From assembly GCA_902779785.1 (NCBI GenBank), contig CACZDC010000010.1, positions 1 through 64,000 on the forward strand: 64,000 bases of DNA. The letters are read 5' to 3'. Positions 44,206-51,633 of this stretch are shown in pieces. This DNA is from an uncultured Bacteroidia bacterium. GTDB taxonomy: Bacteria; Bacteroidota; Bacteroidia; Bacteroidales; UBA932. The notes under the pieces were generated by a model, which was not told where the DNA came from, made no database searches, and saw nothing but the letters and a program-made list of their open reading frames with translations. The stretch's first letter is position 1, and every line of letters starts with the position of its first letter. The position numbers and the translations under genes were made by a program.

Positions 44206-44943
44206 TTATCGATTTGATAACCAGCCATAGCCTAATAGTAGTCTGATCAAGTAGTTGCTATTTCCAATGTCTTTTAGAGGATACCATTGATGGTCTCCAA
44301 AATACATGTTGAGGACTTTTCTACAGTTTGCTCCTCTTACTAGAAGAGAACCATTATCAATACTAAGCTTTACATCCCCAATCTTATAAGACTTCCCGTT
44401 AATCGTAATTGTTGATTGCTCAAGAATAATAAAGTTTGAGTATGCAGCAGACTCATCGTAATATCTAAATACAATTTTGGAAACATCGCGATTCTTTTTA
44501 ATAAGGTATTCAGTCCACTGAGAATCGACAGCATCTAGGAACATCATTTCGGTGGAATTGTTGTTGCCTGAAAATGACGCACACACCTTAAGGTTATTGT
44601 CATACTTACTCATAAAGTAATATGTGTAAAAGATTCCCCAATCAACATAGTTTCGTTCTCCATGTATTTTAGATATGAGAACATCCTCGATTTCATCAAA
44701 CAATACTGTTTTGATTTCGATAATATTGCTTCGATTCTTTTCAAACTCGACTGTACAGAAGCCTTTGGTTCCAAGAAAATAATCAGTCCCCGAGGTGTTT
44801 ATTTTATGTGGATCCTTAGTAGTGTCACAATACACTATTTCTCCAATATTGTTGGGGATATGACCAAATTGAGATGTCCCGGAAAGAACTTCTTCCAGTA
44901 GTTGTAGGCGCGACTCTGCCAACATAGTTTTTAAATCTTTCAT
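44206..44943 (-). CDS. Hypothetical protein, partner of the adjacent membrane protein
   Basis: A 245-residue soluble-looking protein that I do not recognise. It begins with an amphipathic helix (MKDLKTMLAESRLQLLEEVL), then mostly beta-type segments; the stretch STITINGKSYKIGDVKLSID could be part of a PH-like or similar small beta domain. The ATG shares one nucleotide with the stop of the upstream gene, so the two products are probably made together. A+T-rich, likely acquired. Confidence 0.7.
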   Translation of the reverse strand: MKDLKTMLAESRLQLLEEVLSGTSQFGHIPNNIGEIVYCDTTKDPHKINTSGTDYFLGTKGFCTVEFEKNRSNIIEIKTVLFDEIEDVLISKIHGERNYVDWGIFYTYYFMSKYDNNLKVCASFSGNNNSTEMMFLDAVDSQWTEYLIKKNRDVSKIVFRYYDESAAYSNFIILEQSTITINGKSYKIGDVKLSIDNGSLLVRGANCRKVLNMYFGDHQWYPLKDIGNSNYLIRLLLGYGWLSNR

Positions 44944-45554
44944 TAGGCAAATCTTTCTTTAAACCAACGAATAATCCCAGCGAGCATACCTCCAAATATG
45001 CTGCCCAGAATGAGGCCATAAGGAATGTTACTTGTACCCCCTTCTCCAGATAGATCAGTTATTGAACATATGATACAACCTATCATTGCGCCAACACCAA
45101 CGATAATTAGTGATGCTCCACAATCTAATGTTGAGGATTGAACGTGTTCTCTAATGGCATCTTGCGTAGACTTCGTTCTATATATTTCGTCGATGTACAG
45201 TTTCTTAAAGCTGGGACTCATTTGAAGAGAATTCATTTCCTCTTCATAGATTTGAGTAGCAAGTGAAAGGATTGCATCCGAATAACTCTCCTTTTGCTCT
45301 CCTTTTAGAAACATTAATTCGCGTTGGATTGCTTCTTTTGTTTTATCAAACAGTTCTATCGCGACATCATCTGTGATTCTTGCAAATGTATTCTCGTCTA
45401 GAGTATCCTTTGCTTTTGTCAGTAATGCAGATAGTTTTTTGCATAAAAGACGTGCACTGGCAATTGTTGCAGTACTTTTCTTTAGTCGATCAAGTTCTGC
45501 ATAGATCTGGTCATACAAATGCACCATACCATACGTTAGTTCGTAATTATCCAA
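44943..45554 (-). CDS. Hypothetical protein with coiled-coil-like domain and two C-terminal membrane helices
   Basis: A 203-residue protein. About 140 residues are helical and charged, predicted cytoplasmic (DRLKKSTATIASARLL, KTKEAIQRELMFLKGEQKE), followed by two membrane helices with small residues (SLIIVGVGAMIGCIICSI and YGLILGSIFGGMLAGIIRW), a glycine-zipper-like pattern. Such a layout can be a small channel, holin-like or membrane-damaging protein, but nothing proves this. Not recognised by family. Confidence 0.72.
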   Translation of the reverse strand: MDNYELTYGMVHLYDQIYAELDRLKKSTATIASARLLCKKLSALLTKAKDTLDENTFARITDDVAIELFDKTKEAIQRELMFLKGEQKESYSDAILSLATQIYEEEMNSLQMSPSFKKLYIDEIYRTKSTQDAIREHVQSSTLDCGASLIIVGVGAMIGCIICSITDLSGEGGTSNIPYGLILGSIFGGMLAGIIRWFKERFA

Positions 45555-45710
45555 CCGTTTAGCCTCACTTTTAATGAATTCATCTCGCTTTTTAACATAT
45601 GCGGAAATTGTCTATTGATACTTTTTGCTTTCCTTCTTTGAGTATATTAAACCGATAAAAAGAAAAAGAAGAAGATAGACTCTCCGATTTATGTTTCAAT
45701 CTTTTGATAA

Positions 45711-46619
45711 TCATTCTGTTCCATAGCGTGTGTTGTTTTGAGTTATTTTGATTTGATGCTTTTTTTCGTAGAATCTGTCAGCCGCATCTCGTATAATGTA
45801 ATTTGGATATCGAATGAGTAATGAATCTGAGTAATTGTGACTAATTACTCTAAAGGCAACACCGGATTGAATTGAATGACCAACGATGACGCTGTTTTCG
45901 AAGAGTGGGTTCGTATTCAGCTCATATTGAAGGGCATCTTTTAGGTCATCACGTATCTCGGAAACTGTGTATGCTGGAGGTATGCGTAATCGAAATAAGA
46001 ACAGTGTATCATAGCTCGGCTGAGAGTCTCGGAATATAGCGGCAGAAAGCAAATCCCAGCCATCTTCTATTTCCAAAGGTAAAAGTTCATTATACTGCCT
46101 AACAATGTTCTCCATAACCTCCATTCTAGCGGCACCGGGATGTTGTCGCGCAAATGCCTTTGCGCTTGCTAAATCATATGAGTCGAGCACAGATTTCGTA
46201 AGATATCGACCTGATTCGCTTCCGTCATCTTTATAAAAACACCAACAATACGAGTAACCTTCATCAATCAATGCATTATTCAGAGCAGTATCCTCACTCG
46301 TCGCGTCAAATATGGTATATTGATATAATGACATATACTTTGTGTTTGAAGCCAACTCCAGAGAGAAAGAACGGATTTCTGTATCGTCATAAGAGTCTGA
46401 ACATTTGTAATTATAGGTTACCAGCTTATGTTCATCTGAATATGATATGCTCGTTGCATAAATCCCATCGGCAATATAAATCGGACATGCCTGATCCATT
46501 TTATTAAAGTAGGAATGAATCAGTTCGATATTGTGTGCCTTTGTAGTATTTTGAGTGCCACAGGAACCTATAAGACAATACACTATAACACTTGAAGCTG
46601 CGAAGAAGAATTTACTCAT
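45711..46619 (-). CDS. Hypothetical lipoprotein
   Basis: A 302-residue lipoprotein with lipobox VYCLIGSC (Cys20). The remainder has no motif I recognise; it contains several Cys residues (SYCWCFY) and a C-terminal basic tail. It follows the TPR-like gene by 14 nt. A gap of 156 nt separates it from the next gene. Confidence 0.72.
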   Translation of the reverse strand: MSKFFFAASSVIVYCLIGSCGTQNTTKAHNIELIHSYFNKMDQACPIYIADGIYATSISYSDEHKLVTYNYKCSDSYDDTEIRSFSLELASNTKYMSLYQYTIFDATSEDTALNNALIDEGYSYCWCFYKDDGSESGRYLTKSVLDSYDLASAKAFARQHPGAARMEVMENIVRQYNELLPLEIEDGWDLLSAAIFRDSQPSYDTLFLFRLRIPPAYTVSEIRDDLKDALQYELNTNPLFENSVIVGHSIQSGVAFRVISHNYSDSLLIRYPNYIIRDAADRFYEKKHQIKITQNNTRYGTE

Positions 46620-46633
46620 AGTGTAATCTGTAC

Positions 46634-47488
46634 TTAATAATCTATTCCATATCGTTTACACCACTCAATTGCCAGCTTATATCCTAGTTGTGCACTTCTT
46701 CTTTTTAATGATAGCGAATACTGGCCGCCACTTGCTTTATTATAATACAGGTTGTTGAGTTCGCTATCGTACTCATACGGCGCATATAATGTCGATAACA
46801 ACCACATAACACGAGCATCATCAGGATAAAAAGCTAAATAATCCAAATAAGCCTCTTTTGCTTTGGTAGTTCTCCCCGCCCTATGATATAATCTGGCCTT
46901 TTGAAATAGTCCCTTTTTGTGGTTGAGCGTGATAAGATAATCACACCATTTCTCTGCTTCTTGATACTCTTTTGCCCATTGATAAAAAACACAAATATAT
47001 TGTGCGAATACATCTGCATAAACAGGATCTTGGCGAACAGGTTTAACAAGCGATGCTAAATAATCGACTTGCTCTTTTTCTGTTCGCCCATCTCCTATGC
47101 CATATGGTAGCTGCTTTTGGGAATCTGATTTGTATTTCCCATAATCGGCAATGTCTTGAAGGCAATAATACAATGCTTCCGAATAAGATATTGTAAAGTG
47201 ACTGATTTTATAAGTTGTACGTTCTGGATTCTTTGAAAAACAGTTTACAAAGTATCTATAGGAATTTCCACCGTATCCCTTTTCATTATTCTCCTTTATC
47301 AATCCCATCAAAAGATTGTACCGCCAGTCTTGTTTATCACGACTCAGTAACTTATAACACTTAGTTTCCGCCTCGTAGTACTTACCCTCTTCGTATAACT
47401 GAACGGTTTTGTTTAAAGTCCAATTAGAGTAGGAAATGAAAACAAGAGGAAGGGTTAAGAACAATAATAGTCTAGTTGTGTGTATCAT
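46634..47488 (-). CDS. TPR-like repeat protein with N-terminal signal or anchor
   Basis: A 284-residue protein with an N-terminal hydrophobic segment (LLLFLTLPLVFISYS) and helical repeats of TPR type (LYEEGKYYEAETKCYKLL, WAKEYQEAEKWCDYLITL, HRAGRTTKAKEAYLDYLAF). A scaffold or binding function in the envelope is likely. It ends with a Sel1-like string (SAQLGYKLAIEWCKRYG). It starts 10 nt after the HEPN-motif gene. Confidence 0.75.
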   Translation of the reverse strand: MIHTTRLLLFLTLPLVFISYSNWTLNKTVQLYEEGKYYEAETKCYKLLSRDKQDWRYNLLMGLIKENNEKGYGGNSYRYFVNCFSKNPERTTYKISHFTISYSEALYYCLQDIADYGKYKSDSQKQLPYGIGDGRTEKEQVDYLASLVKPVRQDPVYADVFAQYICVFYQWAKEYQEAEKWCDYLITLNHKKGLFQKARLYHRAGRTTKAKEAYLDYLAFYPDDARVMWLLSTLYAPYEYDSELNNLYYNKASGGQYSLSLKRRSAQLGYKLAIEWCKRYGIDY

Positions 47489-47498
47489 ATCTATTCAT

Positions 47499-48182
47499 TT
47501 ATCGTTTAACAGTAAAACATGACTTGACCTCTTTCAAATCTCTTTTCAATGTAAGTTTTCCTTTTTTGTGCTCCTCAATAATTGTAGCATAGACTTCCTT
47601 TAACGATTCAATAAGCATAAATGGTTTGATTATGAATTCTTGCTCTTTCACATCAATACAATCCTCATCTAAATCTGAGGAAATAGGAGTCACTGCAAGG
47701 CCATCATCTCGATCATCAAAACTCCAAACAAACTGATACTTGTACTTATGCGACTGTTTTGAAGAATCACGCGCTATCAATCCAAAGCTGTGCGCCAGAG
47801 AATGTCTTAAACACGCAATTACTTTGGAGTACTGCTTTATCTCATCATCCCCATACGATTCAATTGCTTCTTGTATACCTCCAGTCTTTCTTTTTGACGA
47901 TTCACAGAACAGTTCACCAATTTGCTCGAAGCCAATCAGATAAAGTAGCAACCCAGAAAAAAGATCGGCAATAGGGTTTCCTTGGGGAACGATGTCGCCG
48001 CTTTTATGAGCTTTGCATCGTTCTATTATATGGTCTCGATAAGCGAACGCAATCTTTGACGGTAAAACAGAATCGTCTCCAAGATGTTTTTTTGCTGAGG
48101 ATAAAGCCAATTGAAGAGTGCTAATCCTATCTGATTGTGTCGTAATACCAAGAATCAGGTCAATCAAATCTTTTTCCTGCAT
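47499..48182 (-). CDS. Hypothetical protein with HEPN-like R-x4-H motif
   Basis: A 227-residue helical protein. The segment IACLRHSLAHSFGLI carries Arg126 and His131, the R-x4-6-H spacing of HEPN domains, many of which are RNases or antitoxin-linked proteins in defence and toxin systems; here it is only a motif match. The ATG at 48182 (MQEKDLIDLI) is preferred; longer frames run back through the structured leader region. It heads the run of unknown genes and lies about 75 nt downstream of the nested hairpin element. Confidence 0.7.
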   Translation of the reverse strand: MQEKDLIDLILGITTQSDRISTLQLALSSAKKHLGDDSVLPSKIAFAYRDHIIERCKAHKSGDIVPQGNPIADLFSGLLLYLIGFEQIGELFCESSKRKTGGIQEAIESYGDDEIKQYSKVIACLRHSLAHSFGLIARDSSKQSHKYKYQFVWSFDDRDDGLAVTPISSDLDEDCIDVKEQEFIIKPFMLIESLKEVYATIIEEHKKGKLTLKRDLKEVKSCFTVKR

Positions 48183-48240
48183 ACTACTCAAGCATCCCTC
48201 GCCCTGACTCCTGGGCGGAAATAAACCCATACAAAAGAAA

Positions 48241-48415
48241 GTGTGAGCCAACTTATCTTATTCCCTTGCTGGGCTCTGGACAGCCTCGTGGTGAATAAGG
48301 GTATAGCTCACACGAATGCTATAGAAAGGGCACGAAGCCCACAGATAGCACGTGTAAGCGTTAATCCTTATCCCGACCACGTTTGAATTGTCCAGATTCA
48401 GCAAGACGGAATAAG
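48241..48415 (-). ncRNA. Long nested hairpin with alternative pairing, putative structured leader RNA
   Basis: Eight nested helices can be drawn: 48257-48264 with 48408-48415, 48265-48271 with 48399-48405, 48276-48282 with 48389-48395, 48288-48291 with 48377-48380, 48295-48300 with 48366-48371, 48306-48313 with 48352-48359 (one mismatch), 48317-48322 with 48345-48350, and 48328-48331 with 48337-48340 around an ACGAA loop. In addition 48306-48313 (GCTCACAC) is perfectly complementary to 48241-48248 (GTGTGAGC), giving a competing pairing. The element lies upstream of the HEPN-motif gene on its strand. It may be a regulatory leader, a stand-alone RNA or a palindromic mobile element. A protein frame over this stretch is an artefact of the arms. 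Confidence 0.6.
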
Positions 48416-48514
48416 CTAAACGCTTTCTATGTCTGCCCATCACCAAATGAAAAAGCCATCTGGCAATGGACATACAAAAATATGGAAAATTTCAGAAAAA
48501 CTCAATGCCCACCC

Positions 48515-48661
48515 TTAAGAAACTGCCGCGCGGCTTTTGCCCACGAGAATGACACCGCCGACGACAAGAGCTGATGCAAGCACTTTCTGCCAGCTGAGGG
48601 CGTCGAGACCTGCCCAGATGCTCACGATGGCTGCGATGATGGGCTGGAGGTAGGAATACAT
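48515..48661 (-). pseudogene. 3' fragment of an EamA transporter gene
   Basis: Encodes 48 residues, MYSYLQPIIAAIVSIW through GGVILVGKSR and a new end AAVS. It is nearly identical in DNA to 53590-53723, the end of the intact EamA gene. Beyond 48661 the sequence changes abruptly to an unrelated fragment (48673-48761, reading IFNDVINEMKLSCLKDL in another frame). Both are relics of rearrangement. Confidence 0.85.
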
Positions 48662-48787
48662 ACCGTAAAACACTGAAATCCGGCGCCAGGTCCTTCTTTA
48701 TGACCCGAAGGTCCTTCAAACAGGAAAGTTTCATCTCATTTATGACATCATTGAAAATCAATTGATTTACTAATCTGTCAGTATCAG

Positions 48788-49321
48788 TTAGTCATGGAAA
48801 TGGTAGCCGGCAAGTTCCAATGCTTGCCGGAATTGAGCATTGAAAAACTTTTGCTGTCCGCTACCCGGACCGAAGATGCGTACTTTTATCAACATGCCGG
48901 TATCGCCCAATTGCTCTAATAAGAAATCATATACTCTCGAGAAAAGGGGAATAATTTTTGTCGCCTCATCGATGTTGCCATTCTTTTCTAGTTCGTCAAG
49001 TTCTTCTCTGAAACGACTTATGCTTGTGTCCGATGGCCCATTGCACAAATCCATCATATAGAATCCTTCCCTTTTGAATTCCTTCAGGAGGTATGCTTTC
49101 TTGAAGGAATCCCTTTTGGAATTGAGGTATAACGTGATTTGTCTTGGTTGGATGACCTTCATCACTTCAAGAAACATTGAGTCGCCTTGAGGCACGTTTT
49201 CGAAATAAAAATAGGCATCTTCATTAATGGGCGAAGCCTTTCCAATGAGGAGGTATTTAATTTTTTCGGGGCGATATTTGCGTCTAGCTTCAGTGATTTT
49301 TGATATTTGATCCTTTTCCAT
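48788..49321 (-). CDS. Uracil-DNA-glycosylase-like fold protein, hypothetical
   Basis: A 177-residue protein. The start ITEARRKYRPEKIKYLLIGK followed by an aromatic-rich segment (DAYFYFENVPQG) resembles a group of UDG-superfamily-like hypothetical proteins, which usually read KVLFVGEAPP at this point; here the catalytic-type residues are not clear (GKASPINEDAYF). No activity can be claimed. Located between gene fragments. Confidence 0.65.
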   Translation of the reverse strand: MEKDQISKITEARRKYRPEKIKYLLIGKASPINEDAYFYFENVPQGDSMFLEVMKVIQPRQITLYLNSKRDSFKKAYLLKEFKREGFYMMDLCNGPSDTSISRFREELDELEKNGNIDEATKIIPLFSRVYDFLLEQLGDTGMLIKVRIFGPGSGQQKFFNAQFRQALELAGYHFHD

Positions 49322-49392
49322 AGTTTGATTTGATTTTTACAAAAAAAGTCAGGATATCGGGATAAGATACTATTCCTTATATTTCAGATTCT

Positions 49393-49653
49393 TTATATCA
49401 AGAAGTACAGTAGACCCAGCTGAACTAGCAGAATCGCCGGAATTCCTAAAAAGAACTTCCGGTGCTTGGTCTTGTGACGGAACAGATTCATTCCAAGCAA
49501 GGCTCCGACACTGCCTCCGGCGACGGCAAGCCAAATGAGGGTGTCCTCCGGTATGCGCCAATTGTCCCTTTGGGCCTTCCACTTGTCCACTCCGTAGATG
49601 AGGAAAGTCAGGATATTGATTCCGATGAGGTAGATTGCAAAGACGAAGATCAT
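49393..49653 (-). CDS. DUF1294 membrane protein
   Basis: An 86-residue membrane protein with the DUF1294 signature: GVDKWKAQRDNWRIPEDTL, GGSVGALLGMNLFRHKTKH and a C-terminal helix. The function of the family is unknown. It may be co-transcribed with the upstream flavin-binding-fold lipoprotein (39-nt gap). Confidence 0.85.
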   Translation of the reverse strand: MIFVFAIYLIGINILTFLIYGVDKWKAQRDNWRIPEDTLIWLAVAGGSVGALLGMNLFRHKTKHRKFFLGIPAILLVQLGLLYFLI

Positions 49654-49692
49654 CGTTCTATCTTGACAAATTCATTATCCTCATCAGCCACG

Positions 49693-50214
49693 TCAGAAGT
49701 CGATTTCGATGGGGTCGTGTGTAAAGGCGCTGATAGTGGCTTTGGCATCCTTGAGGAAATACACGGCGGTATTGCCGTCGTTTTCGTCATACATACTCCG
49801 GAGGCTGGGATTGGCATCCAGCATGGCCTTCTTCACCTCTACGCGCGGATCTTCCACGAGGGTGGCCTTGATGCGCAGCCACTCCCCTCCCTCTGAGTCG
49901 AAGGCACAGATGGCGACCTTCGGATTGGCGGCAATCTGTTTCGCGACGTTCTTGATATGCCCGGTCTGGATGTAGAGCTTGCCCTCTATGATCTCGGCGG
50001 TGCCGAAAGGACGGACCTCGGGCTGGTCCCCGTCCACGGTGGCCAGGAAATAATACCCTGTCTTGTGCAGGAAATCACGTACTCTTTGCATATTGTCTTG
50101 GTTGTTTGACTGATACTCTGCCGGGTTGACCGGCTGTTCTGCCTTCTGCTGACCCTTTGGGCCGCAGGATATGACAGTAAGAAGGATGGCGGCTGCCAGC
50201 AATAAGTTTCTCAT
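49693..50214 (-). CDS. Pyridoxamine-phosphate-oxidase-fold lipoprotein
   Basis: A 173-residue lipoprotein (MRNLLLAAAILLTVISC, Cys17) followed by a split-barrel flavin-binding domain of the PNPOx-like family: MQRVRDFLHKTGYYFLATVD, GKLYIQTGHIKNVAKQI and VAICAFDSEG. Such proteins bind FMN or heme and reduce small molecules; an exported, lipid-anchored version is uncommon. The ATG at 50214 sits right behind a truncated ybjQ start that is in the same frame, so a fusion protein starting at 50328 is possible but would bury the lipobox. Confidence 0.8.
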   Translation of the reverse strand: MRNLLLAAAILLTVISCGPKGQQKAEQPVNPAEYQSNNQDNMQRVRDFLHKTGYYFLATVDGDQPEVRPFGTAEIIEGKLYIQTGHIKNVAKQIAANPKVAICAFDSEGGEWLRIKATLVEDPRVEVKKAMLDANPSLRSMYDENDGNTAVYFLKDAKATISAFTHDPIEIDF

Positions 50215-50328
50215 TGTCTGAACGAAATCTATGAAGAAATTGACCCCGGCGACGACCTCGCCGAATACGACGCCTTTGTATTCTGTGATTGTGCGTCCTT
50301 TGATGGGCGGAGTGGTTGCAAGTATCAT
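50215..50328 (-). pseudogene. Truncated 5' end of a ybjQ-like gene
   Basis: 38 codons starting MILATTPPIKGRTITEYKGV and continuing to VVAGVNFF match the first 31 or so residues of the intact YbjQ protein at 55534-55854 ([20 protein letters not shown]). The frame then runs without a stop into the lipoprotein gene. A relic of the same duplication as the EamA fragment. Confidence 0.8.
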
Positions 50329-50338
50329 ACTGATGCGT

Positions 50339-50374
50339 GTTTAACTCACAAAAATAACGAAAATCCGCCGGATT
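50339..50374 (-). promoter_or_regulatory. Promoter-region repeat, copy 2 (TATTTTTG -7 element)
   Basis: Starts GTTTAACTCACAAAAATAAC and matches 43304-43339 with only a few changes. On the minus strand it provides TATTTTTG (50349-50356), which now would drive the truncated ybjQ and lipoprotein genes. Confidence 0.6.
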
Positions 50375-50452
50375 TACCTATTTTTGTAAACTAATCTCAT
50401 TTTGAAATCGGAGCCGGGATGGAGAACAAGGAGTGGGCGTAATAACAAGTAA

Positions 50453-50592
50453 TTTGCCACGTTGACAGAAAAATGGCATCCTGTGCGTTCTGTGTGTCGA
50501 CGCGGCAGGCTTTTGGGCAAAAACTGCCTATTTCCTTGCCGCTTTGACGTAAAATCGCCCTTCTACTGTATTCTGGCTGTCAACGCGGCAAA
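50453..50592. repeat. Tandem double-hairpin element, MITE- or REP-like
   Basis: The ends TTTGCCACGTTGACAG (50453-50468) and CTGTCAACGCGGCAAA (50577-50592) are inverted repeats with one mismatch in 16. Inside, GTCGACGCGGCA (50496-50507) and TTGCCGCTTTGAC (50536-50548) form the inner ends, so the element is two back-to-back hairpins of about 57 nt that are diverged tandem copies of each other. No gene is present in 50375-50986 besides this. Confidence 0.7.
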
Positions 50593-50610
50593 AGCGAGTG
50601 CAAGAGCACA

Positions 50611-50638
50611 CAAAAACCGGCCCTCGAAGAGGCCGGCT
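50611..50638 (-). terminator. Intrinsic-terminator-like hairpin
   Basis: On the minus strand CCGGCC, an 8-nt TTCG-containing loop and GGCCGG are followed by TTTTTG. It could end transcription of the acetyltransferase gene, which stops about 350 nt upstream; the stretch between (50640-50986) shows no credible gene. Confidence 0.65.
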
Positions 50639-50986
50639 GCAATCGTGTGCGGGCGAAGGGACAATTATCGAACCGATTTTGACGATTTTAGGGCCGTGTA
50701 TCTGCTTGGAGTTACAGCCATCCTTCGGAGTGGTTATTTTCTTGCCCGGTGGTGATAATAGAGATATGCCTCTCCACCACCTTACCTCCATCATACACAC
50801 AAAAGCATCCACTCTCCTTTTCCCGTCCAAACCATCGGCCACTACTATTCCCCCTGGCCCCATTTTTCGCCGCCTTCAGCGCTTCTTCACAGTTATATCG
50901 CCCGAATCGCTTCTTCAGTGATGGACAGTTCCGGCAGAATGCCGAGCTGGCGGCCTTCCTCGAAGAAGCCAGCGGATTCTTCTATT

Positions 50987-51514
50987 TCATAGCGCGTAAT
51001 CCAGTCTCATAATTTTAACCGGCCTCTCATCGCCCCGGTACAAGTGACTCAGGTAGTTGGTCTCCCCTGTGTCCCGGAAACCGCATTTCTCCATCACCCT
51101 TCCGGATGCCGGGTTATCCACAAAGAAATCGGCCCAGAGGGTCTGGAAGCCCTTTTTGTTGAAGCACCAATCCACCATCCCTCTGACTGCTTCCGTGCCG
51201 AGGCCCTGGTTCCAGTATGGCTTGGCCAGCCAGTAACCCAGCTCTGCATCCTCTTCCCCGATGCCGATATTGCTTTCCTTCCAGTCGTAGTAGCAGATGC
51301 AGCCAATCGCCTCGCCGGTCTCCTTCAACTCCAGCGCCCAGGTATGGCCATTGGAAAAGATCTCGTGAATGACCCTGAGGCTCTCTTCGATGCTTCCGTG
51401 TGGCGGCCATCCGGCTCTGACACCCACGTCGGGATCCGAGGCGTACTTAAACAGCGCCCCGGCATCGGCCTCGGTCCAAGGCCGAACCTTCAGTCTCCTG
51501 GTTTCGTATATCAT
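50987..51514 (-). CDS. GNAT acetyltransferase (RimJ/RimL-like)
   Basis: A 175-residue N-acetyltransferase using acetyl-CoA; start ETRRLKVRPWTEADAGALF, the acetyl-CoA loop WNQGLGTEAVRGMVDWCF and VDNPASGRVMEKCGF are diagnostic. The substrate (protein N-terminus or small molecule) is unknown. The ATG at 51514 overlaps the TGA of a 40-codon frame by 2-4 nt (ATGA), implying translational coupling with that frame and with pyrG upstream. Confidence 0.9.
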   Translation of the reverse strand: MIYETRRLKVRPWTEADAGALFKYASDPDVGVRAGWPPHGSIEESLRVIHEIFSNGHTWALELKETGEAIGCICYYDWKESNIGIGEEDAELGYWLAKPYWNQGLGTEAVRGMVDWCFNKKGFQTLWADFFVDNPASGRVMEKCGFRDTGETNYLSHLYRGDERPVKIMRLDYAL

Positions 51515-51633
51515 TTCTCTTCCGCTGACGTGATAACCTTCCACCTGACCAGCCACCGGCCATCTTCAAAGTCGTGGCTGAGTATCTTGAACTTCTCCAC
51601 TTCGGCGGGATGGGTTCTGTCATATCTTTGCAT
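51511..51633 (-). CDS. Small hypothetical protein between pyrG and the acetyltransferase
   Basis: A 40-residue frame starting MQRYDRTHPAEVEKFKIL and ending VRWKVITSAEEK. Its ATG lies inside the last codons of pyrG (14-nt overlap) and its stop overlaps the acetyltransferase start as ATGA, the same packing as real operon genes in this genome. It has no known motif. It could be a true small protein or a remnant. Confidence 0.45.
   Translation of the reverse strand: MQRYDRTHPAEVEKFKILSHDFEDGRWLVRWKVITSAEEK

Noticed and set aside
48241..48420. Integron attC site
   Set aside because: The long imperfect palindrome is suggestive, but the ends do not fit RYYYAAC and GTTRRRY and no integrase is in the window.
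48241..48420. Retron RNA or group II intron
   Set aside because: No reverse transcriptase is encoded nearby and the hairpin lacks the expected domain features.
48258..48473. A 71-residue minus-strand reading frame
   Set aside because: It runs through both arms of the nested hairpin; no protein features, so the RNA structure is the better explanation.
50528..50863. A 111-residue minus-strand reading frame
   Set aside because: It crosses the double-hairpin element and the terminator hairpin and has no recognisable domain or plausible start context.
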